Shown here: in pieces, positions 12,963 through 24,900 of the stretch | Position numbering within the stretch: the first letter of the stretch is position 1 | Layout of the letters: every line of letters begins with the position of its first letter | Assembly: GCA_963514095.1 (NCBI GenBank) | Contig: OY741273.1 | Location: 22,320,546-22,384,545, forward strand | Reading direction: 5' to 3' | From: Eutrigla gurnardus | Taxonomy: Eukaryota; Chordata; Actinopteri; Perciformes; Triglidae | DNA length: 64,000 nt | The notes under the pieces: generated by a model | The model's database searches: none | Told to the model about the DNA's origin: nothing | What the model saw: only the letters and a program-made list of their open reading frames with translations | Program-made: the position numbers and the translations under genes

Positions 12963-15149
12963 CCGGGGCCTTGCAGCAGACACGGCCCTGCCTGGGTTTA
13001 TTCTAAAATAAGAACACAAATGACTTCCAAGATAAAAACACTATTGTTGCTTCATGTGGAATGAAAGTGAAATGAAACAGAGTCGTGATACGGTGAGGGA
13101 TTCATGGACGATACCATCTACCTGGTGCCAAACAAAACAATCTGAATGACGAGGACATCTGAATGCCAGTCCATGCTTCCTCTACACTTACTGTAAATTT
13201 GCGTCGCAGGACGGTAGTAAAAGCACTCGGTTTCCTACTTTCCCGCCCAGATAATGACATCTGTTTTCATACGGAGACCGTAGGGGTTGCACCTCACATC
13301 CTCTCTATTGCCTCTGAGAAATATACTGTATGCGTGTTCCACCGTGTTTCCTTTGCTTCAACAGACTGAAGATGAGTCACGGCGAGACGACGGAGGCAGC
13401 TGCTGCCAGAGACACTGGGAACAACCTGCCAGTGTCAACACACACACACACGCACCGATATGGGATTTTCAAGGTCCATGCAGAATGATGAGAGTCACAC
13501 AACCAACAGCTGTGGAGTCAACAATAATCTAATAACAAGAATGAGGCCATTTTAATTGCATCCTAATGAGAATGATTCTGGTGATAATTGTCATCATCCT
13601 GAACACGGGGGGGTTGGGTTTAACTAGACTCGACTCAATTGGAACTGGAAACGTTGGTTAAGACAGATGTTTATTTGGTTTCAAATAAACAAATAAATAA
13701 TGATCAAAAATTAGTAGTAATAGTAAGATTAGCAGTAGTATAAAAGGTGACAGAGTATGTGTAGGGAGTATGTTATGGTGGAGTCCTGTAAGAAGTCTCA
13801 TTTTGGTAGAATATACATAGTAAGCTACACATACACTCCGGCTGGGTGTGTGTCTCTGCCATGCCACATCCACCGGTAACACAAATAGTATTGTGTTGAG
13901 AGTCTGCACAGCCAAAGTGACGTCACACTATCAGCCATGTGGATGTTGGCTTTAACCCACACCATCAATCCTGTCTGCTGGAGAGAGAGAGAGACGGATT
14001 GTGGGAGCGCCACCGTGTGCTCATCACGCACAGACACACGTGTAAGTGTACAACATGTGTCCGCTCCTTGTACAGGGAGCCCTGCGGGGCGGTCTGATGG
14101 GCGTGGGGGCCCGACAGAGCAAGCCAAGGTTCACAGGTTCATCCTGCTGTGTATTTGCGGTGAAGCCCTGCAACCAGATCCCACACGGGGGGCTCAGCCC
14201 AGACCAGATCAGACCAGGGCTGAGTAAATCTCACAAGTGTTGCCTGAAAATAACCCTGGCTATTTATAAGTGCTGTCTCTGCAGCAGAGGAGGAAGTTCA
14301 TAATATTTCATTGACGTTTGTTCCCTGGGTCGCGCTCTGCGAGCAGTAATCTTGCTCCGAAAACGGAACACCGCTGCAGTTTCCAGTTTCCACAGGAAGG
14401 TGCAGGAAGCTCGAGGACGCCGATTAGGCTGCAGATGTAGAGGCGGACACCGAGTCTACAAGGCAGAATCCTCTGGAGAACCGGGTCTGCACATGTAATA
14501 CATTGTTATGCTCCCTCACAGCACCTCCACCTTCCACCTCCTGTGGAAATGATTTTAGGGTGAGTGATGTTCTGTCAGATTAGCTGGAACTTGCTGCCCT
14601 CTTGAGGTTTCACGTTACAACGAGCCGCCCAGTGGAGGAGAAATAAGAAGGGTGCCATGGTAACCCGACTGTCAACAATCCCCCAAAGGTCCATGAGGGT
14701 CTGTTTATGTTTATCACCCACTGAGAAGTCCTGCAGGGTAACCTGACAGAGGAAATCTACGGATAAAATAAGGGTACAACATGTTCCCTAAGGAGCTTTG
14801 CATCCTACAGTAGATGTAGATGAGTCACTGGCATCGCCACGGGGGAAAAAAGAGAACTTCGTTGTTCTGTTAACACGTGATAAGCAGAAAAGGCGTCTGG
14901 CCTGGTGTGAAAATTATGATGCAGAGCAAAAAGCTGAAAGCAAGTTGAACATTTGAATCCAATGAACATGTTTGTCAGGGAGATAATGTTGCTGCAGGCC
15001 TTAATGTCTGGCGGCAACCTTTACTATAAAGGCTGTAGAAGAGAGAAAAGAGACATTCATCAATCATTAATCGATTCATTTTAAGACAGTTATTACTTTA
15101 AAGTTACCGGATGGAATATTTAACGGATCTATATGACCTTCATACGTAA

Positions 15150-15365
15150 ACAAGACCATCAGAGAGTAGATTGGACATTTCTATTTAGTCCCACTTGACG
15201 CCCGTCTTCGTGTCCGATTCCTTGGGAATCAGACAAAACGATTCACGCACTTCCAGCAGAAACTGACCTGACCTGAGGTCAGAGGTCCAACGTGTGGACT
15301 GGAGGAGCCGGGGATCGAAACCCGATTAGAGGACGTCTCGCTCTGCCTCTGCGCCGCAGCCAACA
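15150..15365 (-). mobile_element. Probable tRNA-derived SINE relic
   Basis: On the minus strand a segment reads as a decayed tRNA-like head. It has a B-box-like GTTTCGATCCCCGGCT word (plus-strand complement around 15308-15323), preceded by a GCGAGACGTCCTCTAATCGG stretch resembling the anticodon region of fish tRNA-derived SINEs. The A box is not clear and no poly-A or simple-repeat tail is obvious. The B-box match is seen directly; the SINE assignment comes from general familiarity with fish SINE heads. Confidence 0.4.
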
Positions 15366-16019
15366 TACCATTTGAGCTTCCGATCATCTCATCAATGGCT
15401 CCAGTTTTAAATGCTATAGGCTGACATATGATCTGATCTGATTGTGAAGCCATGTGTGAGAACATGCTCTTAATGTGTCAGATGTGACCTGCAGAGGGCG
15501 CTGCAGGAGCTGCTGCACAATCAACAAGTCAGAGGCGAGGTCGTATCTAGTAGGTGTGGGGAAAGAAAACATATAATATACAATAAACTGACTCTTATTA
15601 TATGGGGTCGTAGTCGTTCTTGTATGCAGGTACTATGTCACTATTAGTTCACCCCTACCCTTACAGTATTCTGAGATAGAAGGGGCAAGATGGATGTTAG
15701 TGTGAACCATTAAAAAGGGGGGAAACACACCCATGTCAGAAACAGACTTCATTGGATTTTAACTTCTATTACCTTGTCTACCTTGATTGCTGCCATCGGC
15801 CCTCACGCTGCCTACTTGGGATGGAAAACAGAGCTTCTGTGGCGCGTCAGACAAGCATGGCAGGCTTGTGAAAGGTTTGACAAAGTAGAGTGATGGCCTC
15901 TGGCTGACACTTTGCTTCCACTTACAGCTCGACTGTCAATCACTATAATCACACCGCAGGTTGGGCAAAGTAAATGCAGCAATTACAATGGATGGGTTCC
16001 CCCCCAAAAAACAACGTTA

Positions 16020-16330
16020 AGAGTCTGTAGCCACTCAGAGCCATGAATGTCTGCACCACATTAGCTAGATATCCATGATCCACTTCATGCTGGCGATAGA
16101 AGAGTCAGCAGGTGACCAAAGTCAGGATACATCCTCAGGGAACCATGAATCATCTGTGCCAAATTTGTTGGCCATTTGCCGTATAGACGTTGAGATATTT
16201 CACCTGGTGATGCTAGAGGAAAAGTCACAAAACTCTGGGGACCTTGAATGTCTCTACCAATAGAGAAATAGAAAATGTTCAACCTCTGGGGAACATGAAT
16301 GTGATAAGGAAAAAGGTAATATGCTTCAGA
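16020..16330 (+). repeat. Dispersed fish repeat, copy 1 (GAGATATTTCAC family)
   Basis: The core at 16144-16207 (ATGAATCATCTGTGCCAAAT through GAGATATTTCACCTGG) is similar in order and wording to the reverse complement of 55494-55550 in this same window. That pairing marks it as a multi-copy element. It has no coding capacity. The class is not identifiable from these two copies. Confidence 0.5.
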
Positions 16331-17096
16331 TTTGGACCCATTTTGAAAGTTCATTAAATATGGCCCGATAAGTTTTGCTATAAAAAGGTAATTGGGGCAC
16401 CGAAAGAGTACAGTACTAACAAAGAAATGTACTAGAAATATATTGAAAGTATACCAACATCATGCTAACATACATAACAAGTATACTATGCTTTTATTAT
16501 AACACTATGACACTTTCTAAATATTACAGTAAATAATATACTTTAAATGAAAGTAATATGTAATTACTAAAGTGTACTTTTTTCAACTTTGTTCATTATT
16601 ACAACAATAATTTGGAGCATATCACGGCACATTTTAAGAATAAACATTGTAAGTTTCTTTTAAATTCCATGTGCGTGGCATTTCTATATGCACTATGAAC
16701 ATTTAACACATTGTACTATGGTAAACCTATAAATAAACCATAGGACTTTATACTTTAAGGGAAACTTAAACTCACTGGTGTGATTATTTCAGCTTTGTTG
16801 TAAAATATATTTTTGTATATTTAAAAATATATTCTGTTATTATTGTAACAATGCACTGTAAGCTTTTTAAAAAATGTTATTACATGGAATAAACCAGTGT
16901 AAGTCCAAGTCTAATTGAGCATTCTATTACAACAAGAATGTTTATGGTGTATTAAATATGTATTAGCAAGACACTTAATACATTTTTAATATTCTCGTAA
17001 CACAAATTAATTTCATTAAACAAGCATGTATATTAGTACATACAAGGCCATGTCATCTTCAAGTTAACTAATCATTAACACATCTAAAGCATATGA

Positions 17097-17433
17097 TCAC
17101 GAGTCCGTCTGCAAGTATATTGTATATTGCAAGTATAAGTATTTGTGTTTCACCAGGCCAGGCAGCTGCAGCGGTTCACGCTGCAGGAAGGAAGTCCTTC
17201 TGACTGGCTTTTGCACGCTTCCGACCCCGTCAGACTCGTCTACCTCCACCCAGAGTCTAAATTCAGGCTCGCCACAGAGCTCGGGCTTACTGCTGCTGAT
17301 GCAACTGCAGCAAAAGGTTGCAACGGCTAGCAAGCAACCGAAACCAGGGAGGCAAAAGGTTACGGCTATAAGGGTCCCTGCAGGACGCATGTGTGAGCGC
17401 TTGAAACGGTGCGAGAGGGAAAGGTGGGTTTGA
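17097..17433. other. Segment open on both strands, unidentified
   Basis: Roughly 300 bp are free of stops in one plus frame (17143-17433) and one minus frame (17097-17390), and GC content is higher than in the AT-rich DNA to the left. On the plus strand a TTTCACCAG acceptor-like site precedes the GC-rich part. I recognise no domain in either translation. It could be a single exon of an unrecognised gene, a decayed retroelement, or chance. No partner exons were found. Confidence 0.2.
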
Positions 17434-18817
17434 TGGACAGTCGAGATGATGGCATGTCACTGGTTCACCGTGGTGGCAACACAAAACACCGTGGCACCAT
17501 CTTTGTCTCAGCCACACAGAAAGGTTTGTGTGGACGATTAGTCACAGCAGAGCCCAGGCATTAAGATTGCATCTGTCTGTCACACACTATAAATAGAACA
17601 CATAAATGTATGATTACACTCAGTCGCCGACTCAGATTCCAACATCTGCTCTGTGTGGCAACGCTGTGCTGCAGCTCAGAACCTGTGTGCTTCATATACA
17701 ACTCATTATAACAAGGTTTCATGGATTGTATTCATTCACTAAACACCGGGCCAAGACAAGCAGATGTCTTCTACAGGTAACGAAAATAATTGACACAAAG
17801 TCAGTTTGTAATGTTTAATTTAGATTGTTTAATGTTAATTCCATGCTGTGTTTCAGTAAGAACAATACAGATTCCCTGTCTGTGGCTCCAGTCAGATATC
17901 CAGTAGTACAAATCAGCTCCAAGTTACACATAATGAAGCAAAACTAAGAAGAGAAACAAAGGAAATGGCAAAGAAAGAAAACCTCTGAAGGAAGAGGAGC
18001 GTTAGTGAAAAGAAGGGGGGGGGAAGCAGCAGAAAAGACTACGTGTTAACTCCTGCGAACACTGACAATCGTTTAAATTTTGGGGTTCACTGTTGAGGAG
18101 CAGGGGCCAAACTGAGACTTGTCTTCTATCTGAAATCTCCTGTTTTTTGTTGTTTGTTTTTTAATTACAACCACCAGCTCGCAATAAGTCAACCTTCAGA
18201 GATTCAGCATGTGTGCACAGTTACAGTATTTCAGCACAAAGTACAGTCCAAGGACAACTACAAAAACATGACAACAGAATCACTATGGTGTAAAAGTTAA
18301 GCACTTCTTTGCCCCACGTGGATATCGCAAATCTTGCCATCTTCCTCTTAAAACCTACTTCAACAAAAAGGGCACTTGTAGTTTTTTCCAAATTGCCCAT
18401 AAAAATGTAAAATGATTCGCATGACATTTCACTAAAACAGAGATAAAATAGCTCCCATAACTAATAGTCAACATTATCAGTAATAAAAGTTAATTTCTGT
18501 AATTACATTAAGAAAAAATTCTCAATACATCCAGCAACTGATAAAAATATTGAGGAAAAAGCAAATAAACAAACAAAAATACAATAATGAGAAAAAAGAT
18601 AACATTTCAGAACCGCTTGTACCAGGACAAAAAAAAAAACAACAACACAAAAACAACCCAGGGACTCTCTTTATCTTTGACTTGCTAACATTGTATTTCC
18701 TGTCTCAATTAAGTGCTATTTACTTGAATGATGTACGGGCTAATATAAAAATAAAAAAGAAGAGAAAAATAAACTTGTGAACTCCTTGGCCCTGCTGGGT
18801 CATGGAGCTGCAGAGGT

Positions 18818-18877
18818 GGAAGAAAGGAAAAGGAGAGGAGGGGGAAGGAAGGAAGGAAGGAAGGAGGGGAAGGGGGG
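18818..18877. repeat. 60-bp pure polypurine tract (GGAA repeats) downstream of the ywhae stop codon
   Basis: Sixty consecutive purines on the plus strand, including GGAAGGAAGGAAGGAAGGAA. It is extended to about 18930 by G-rich DNA with few pyrimidines. In the ywhae transcript this is a polypyrimidine C/U-rich stretch starting about 80 nt after the stop codon, so it lies in the proximal 3' UTR. Confidence 0.85.
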
Positions 18878-18958
18878 CTGGAGAAGGCAGGTCAAGGGGG
18901 GGAGGGTGTGAGGAGGTGAGGGGAGGGTCTCAAGTTGTTGGCTGTTGGTGGCATAGTC

Positions 18959-21900
18959 TCACTGGGCCTCGTCCTCTACGTCTTGCAGTGCCTCTTTGTT
19001 TTGTTCTTCACCTGGTCAGGAGGACAAATACCATCAGTGCTCATTTTTCACACAGCCTCCAGGAAGACTGCCTTAAAAGGGCCAGTGTGCAGCATTTGGG
19101 TGTCTATCAGCAGAAATGGAATATAATATTCTTTAGTGTATAATCACAAAAACTAAGACTGGTTGGGTTTTCGTTAGCCTAGGATAGGGCTTAGATGATT
19201 CTTTGACGGTATCCATGTCATCCATTACAATGATGACGATTTGTGTCAACAATGTCTACGTCCAGAAAACAAGCAGCGGCTAAAAGACCTCGCCCACGAT
19301 CCTCTTAAGAGTGGAAGGAGTTAAGACTGAGACCCAACAATGTGGTGCTCTTTAAGATTTGCAGACAGGAAATTGCTCATCACAAGAGTACAAACACTTC
19401 TGAAAGTGAAAGCACCGTGCTGCGCTCCGCCAAGACGGCGTCAAAGATTTCTTGTTGTATTCATGATGTAAACATGATTGGCAGCCTGCATTTCTGGTAG
19501 TACTCGTCAATTTTCTAAACGTTTCATCATCGGCCCCATGTTAAGTTATTTCTGCACCTCTGCTGTTATACCATCATCTTATATCGTTATTGAGCATTTA
19601 ATATTTTCTGTTTACTTTAATGTAGGAGCAACAAAAGGGCTTTAACTAACGTTAGTTAAAGCCGTTTTGTTGCTTGACTAGTACCACAGTCCCCACTTCA
19701 CCCCAATTATGCCTTTAAAATTAAATTATTGAATAAAACATTGGAATATTAATCAAAATATGTTTTTAATATTTATTTGGGGGGAAATTGTTAAATAATT
19801 CAGCAATTTATAAAACAATCTTTAGAATAATAAATTAGTTAAATTAATCAAAAAAGGAATCGTCAGATTAATCAATAAAATTAGGCCATTCGGTGCAGCC
19901 CTGCCCTCTACATGAGGGGCGGGTTGTCTTCACGCAGTCCGCCATGTTGCACCGCCATGTTTGTCGGAGTGAGGCGAAACGGCGCGACCACAGCAGACGT
20001 GTATTCGGTTGGTTGCAACACCATTAGCTTGCCACCAAATCCTACACACTGGACCAGTAATGGAGAATGAGAGGCGGGCAGGCCTAACACTTCATAGGAA
20101 AGCTCAAACACAGTTACATTTAAAACCTTCAGCTGGAAGCCCGTCAAGAACAAAGCTAGGATCATCATTTTATATTTTTGGAATTAAAAAACAACAACAA
20201 TAAAGAGCTTGACGCAATGTTTTTGCTTTTCCCCTCCGTCTTCAATTTCTATCACTAACTGAATTTTCAGAGCCACCTTTGCTGTAAGAGGATCTTGTTT
20301 AGTCACAGTGGTGTAAGAAGTATTCAGCATTCATTTACTGAAGAGAAAGTAGCAATACTACAGTAAAAAAAATACTTCTTTACAACCCGCCAATCTCAAA
20401 AAGGAATTTCTGTCTTTAACATCTTAAAAACCCTTTTTTCTGCCATTATCTGTTGAGTAACTGAAATAAATGGAGGTGGATCAAGTAGAATAAAATACAA
20501 GTAGCACAAATGTGCACTTGTGTTCGTTAATGTATCCAATTTGTTACTTTCCACCACTGTAGTGAACAGTGTCAACAGGAAAAACTATTTTTAGAGACTC
20601 CAGGTGAAATCCGGTTTAAACTGACCTGCTTTTTGTTAAAACCTGGACTTTGGATGAGATAAAGATGGTGTCACCATTTTCATTTACAATGAAGAAATCC
20701 TCATCAACATGAAACTTCAGTCTACATGCGTGCTGAACTCAAACGTCACGTTCACCAGTGTTTGGGTGAAATGTGGTATCAAACTGTATCACAGTGACTC
20801 ACAGTGATTGGAAAACTGAACCAAGTGAATTGTGTTAACGCTTGATCAAGTCAGTGGAGCTTTTACCCAAACTTACATGCAGATACCTCTGACAACATAA
20901 ACTTTGTACGATAATATACCAATCTTACACAGCAACTGCTGGATTCTAATTCTACAAATAGTATAATACTCAGAATATCATTGGAGTCTGATCTTTATCT
21001 ACAACTGTACAAAAATACCAGTTTTAAACGCAATGAATAGACATGGACCGCAGCATTCAAGTGTTGATTTTGAATTTCAAATGTCAAAGTTATGAAGATT
21101 CGAAGCTTCCAACTATTAAGTACAGCCCCAGGACAAAGTAAGTGCTCCACAAATATTGGAATAATAATATATAAAGAATATATACATCTCATCTTGTAAA
21201 ATATTCAGTGTCATTGGTAACACAGTCGGAAAAATGGTTGACTGAAGCAGTCGAGCATGCCGAGAACATGATCTAAAGCTCCGCTCCTTGGTTTACTTAC
21301 AAGTTTGACAGGCAACTAAGTGAAAACTTACAGTATGTTTGGACTGAACGACCTAAACTCGAGAAACCGAAATGAACTGGCTGTGGTGGAAAGATTACAG
21401 CCCGTTACCAACAGTTAATACAGAATCCAACCGCGGCAGTGAGCGACAAGTGACAAGCAACAGGTGAGTGGATTGAATCATTAAACGATGAGTGAGTTAG
21501 TGTTTACAGGGGGGGAGGGGAAAGGCAGCCACAAGCAGCAAGGCTTGGGTGAGCAACACTTACAAAGTACAGTTAACATGGGAAATGAACAGTCAGGTTT
21601 GTTTCCTTTAGGACTCTACAGCAGAGGGAATGAGAAAGAGACAAGAGAGATGACGAGTGCGACTTGCTGCTGGAATTAATGAATAGAAAGAATGAATCAA
21701 ACACTCCACGGTTATCGTTGTTACATTCACATCTTGTTTGTTAATTATGTGAGATAAAAACCAGCCCTCTTGGGATTTAAAACATTTCTGTTGTAGCTTA
21801 TGTCAGTGACGATTTAGTGGCAACAAAGACAATCGCCTCTGTCAGATTTACCCAGCTGCAGCTTCATGTTTATTCAGTGAGTTGGTGAAACCACAGAGGA

Positions 21901-24900
21901 GAGATTCTGACTGTTATCTTTCGACTTGTGAGTCCCTTTTAACATCTTTTACATTTTTGGCAGAGGGTGAAAATGACAGACGGCTGGCAGACAAAATTGT
22001 TGGACTCTCCCAATTAAAACGCATCGTGTTGTTTTGATCTTACGACCATATAAGCTCAAAATCAGGACTTTCAGGGCTAAAGCAGCTCATCTCGTCTCTT
22101 CTGAAGCAGTCAACAGTAGCACTGGGGGATGCCAGTACAACATAAACATCATTGGATTTGATTAACGAGCGGTTTGTAGTTATTACCACAACAATGTGTG
22201 TTTCAATAAATATATTCTTTTAAAATGTAAAATATAGTGTATTCTCTATCTGTATTTTAGTAGTTTATTCTGTGTGGAGTTAAATTCAAGTAAAAAATTG
22301 CAATTAAGACATTTTCCTGGAATCAAATGCTGCAAGTTGGAAACGCAGGTGGTCTTTGTTACTAAAGAGGGTCATGACTTTGAGCACGAGAGGACGGACT
22401 TCAGCTCAGCCACAAGGACACCAGTAAGACAGGCCTTCTGTAACTCCGTACCTTGGCATGCACACTGTGAGCAGCATGATCCAGGTCCTGAAAGCTTAGC
22501 CTGACGTCAAGGGTGGCTGTTTAATTCATGGCTTAACGTTTCACTGTCTCTGAACTTCAACAACCTGATTCACCCCCCAGTTCTGTCAAACTTGCATCTA
22601 AAAATCAGAGAAATCACATTGCCTTTGCTTGGATCGCCGTGCGACAGGAGCAGATCCTCTGTTGACATTAGAGCTTTTTAGAGTGTTTGCACACTGTAAA
22701 TGCATCTTCTCCCTAACAACTTATGCTGTAGGAGGAGGAAACTAAACACACAGGAAACTTTCAAGGCTTCCAATGTCATATTTTATGACATCATCGCTCT
22801 AAAAAAAATCCTCAATTGGAATAAAGATAATAAACCCATACACGCACACATTTTTTAAATAGCCTTGCAATGTAAAATGGCTGCTTTGGGTACCAACATC
22901 GTCACACATGAATAAAATATCAGATTTCCAGTTGAACCCAATTAGCAATAGCCTTTTTAGGGACCCCGGTATGCACAAGATTTGTTTTTGTTTTTTAAGA
23001 ATAAGCAAAAAATAACACCTTAATACTATATGCAAAAATGTGCATGGGATTTTAATAAAGTGCACATGTCTGTAAAACTGAGATTTGCTGTTTCCATTCA
23101 CATATTTTTAGGTGAGAGGTCAAGGGACCCCTACAAAAGTTAGCGTACCAGTCAGTGCTGATTGGAACAGAACATGAATCAAGCTGCACACAGTATTTAG
23201 ACACATCATAATTCAGTGTAAAAAGGCTTAAGGCAGGTAAGAGAAGATGAGCGAGGTAGTATATCAGCATCTAGTCATGAGAAAGGAGGCTCTGCAATGA
23301 CAAACAAGTCGACTGCACATACAGTACAATGTCCTAGAGGAGCATTATGAATGACGCCACCATGATATGAGACTCTTACCTTCTCCTTGCATATCTGAAG
23401 TCCATAGTGTCAGGTTGTCACGTAACAACTGCATGATAAGTGTGGAGTCCTTATAGCTGTCTTCATTCAGTGTGTCCAGCTCTGCAATGGCGTCATCAAA
23501 TGCAGCCTTTGCCAACCTAAGCAAACACACTTCTGTTGAAATCATTTCACATGTAGTATTGACAGTGTTCACACTCAATAGTCCACTGGTTATTTTCCAA
23601 GCTGCCCTGCAGTCTTAACATTAACATAATGTGGAAAGATATACTCTACATTATCCATCCGTGTCAGTGGTCTTCTGCAAGCAACTCAATTCTTGTGTGC
23701 TTGCAAATGGCTTCTGTTAATATCACCTTATGTGTATGTGAACACAAAGCTACATAGGAATGGTTTAAACAATGTTAATGTGGTCGGAAACTGCTGTTCA
23801 ATCACTATTACTGTGCAACCTGTAGGAGCAATGATTTAAATATGCAAATGGCTTCACCATTGTTGACTAAACTGAAAGAGAAAACGTTGAGGAAGTGTAT
23901 TGCAGAAACAGTAACCTGCAAGCCCGGTCAGGAGAGTTTAAGATCTCATAGTAGAAGACGGAGAAGTTGAGGGCAAGGCCGAGGCGGATGGGGTGCGTGG
24001 GTGGTAGCTCCGACATGGCGAGATCGGTAGCAGTTTTGTAGGCCACCAGGCTGTTCTCTGCTGCCTCCTTTCTGTTGTTGCCAGTGGCAAACTCTGCCAG
24101 GTACCTGTGGTAATCACCCTTCCTGGAATTGGGGAAAAAAACAAAAGTTTATCGTTTATTAATTGTTAGTTGTAGATGTGAAACTTGTAAGATGTTCCTG
24201 AAAGTGTCCCATTCATTTCATGGTTTCAGATACCTTGTCAAATTCCCTGCACTTTGCTGTCTGGAATTTGCCTTTCAATATTCCATATTTAGCTATAATA
24301 GTCAAATTACACTCAAGCATAAACATGTTCTCATTATTCTGTGCAGAGACAGTAAAAGGGTTAATTTATTCCTCTATTCATTTACATTCAGAACATGAAG
24401 CTCTTACATTTTGTTGTAGAAGACCTTAGACTCTCCCATGACAGCAGAGGGGAGTAGGTGCCTGTCCAGTGCATCCAGAATATCACCACAGATCGACTTC
24501 AGCTCCTTCTCAACCTGCCACCAAACAAAGGCAATAATTAAATCAGCAAAAAATATTTTCATAATTTAATTTTAATAATTAGGGCAAACTGATTAATCAT
24601 TTCAGTCTCAACGCTGTGAAGACGCAGGTAGATTTACTTAAACAACTTTATTTGCTGCTTGACACAAAAGGAAAACCCTTGCAGTTCTTATCAGCCTACA
24701 AAATGTATGTTGAATATTCCTGTTTTCACACCCCGGATCACAATACATATCACAGGGGGGGAAAAGTATTGCAACGTCAATCATCCCCCACCACCCCGCC
24801 CCCCACCCCCCAATATAATGCAGCCTTGTTTTCCACTGAGGCTATCCCCTAAATCCAAATAATACTTTCCAAGTATTTTTGGGTACAAGGGGCCCATGTT

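Larger units (their letters stand above)
7350..17090. other. Gene-free stretch rich in simple repeats
   Basis: Almost 10 kb without a recognisable coding gene. It holds a cluster of GT/CA microsatellites between 11.0 and 13.0 kb, a 12-bp minisatellite at 10331, a tRNA-derived SINE relic at about 15.2-15.4 kb, a dispersed fish repeat at 16.0-16.3 kb, and AT-rich DNA from 16.4 to 17.1 kb. Open frames across the microsatellites encode only low-complexity Cys-Val or Thr-His runs. Confidence 0.5.
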
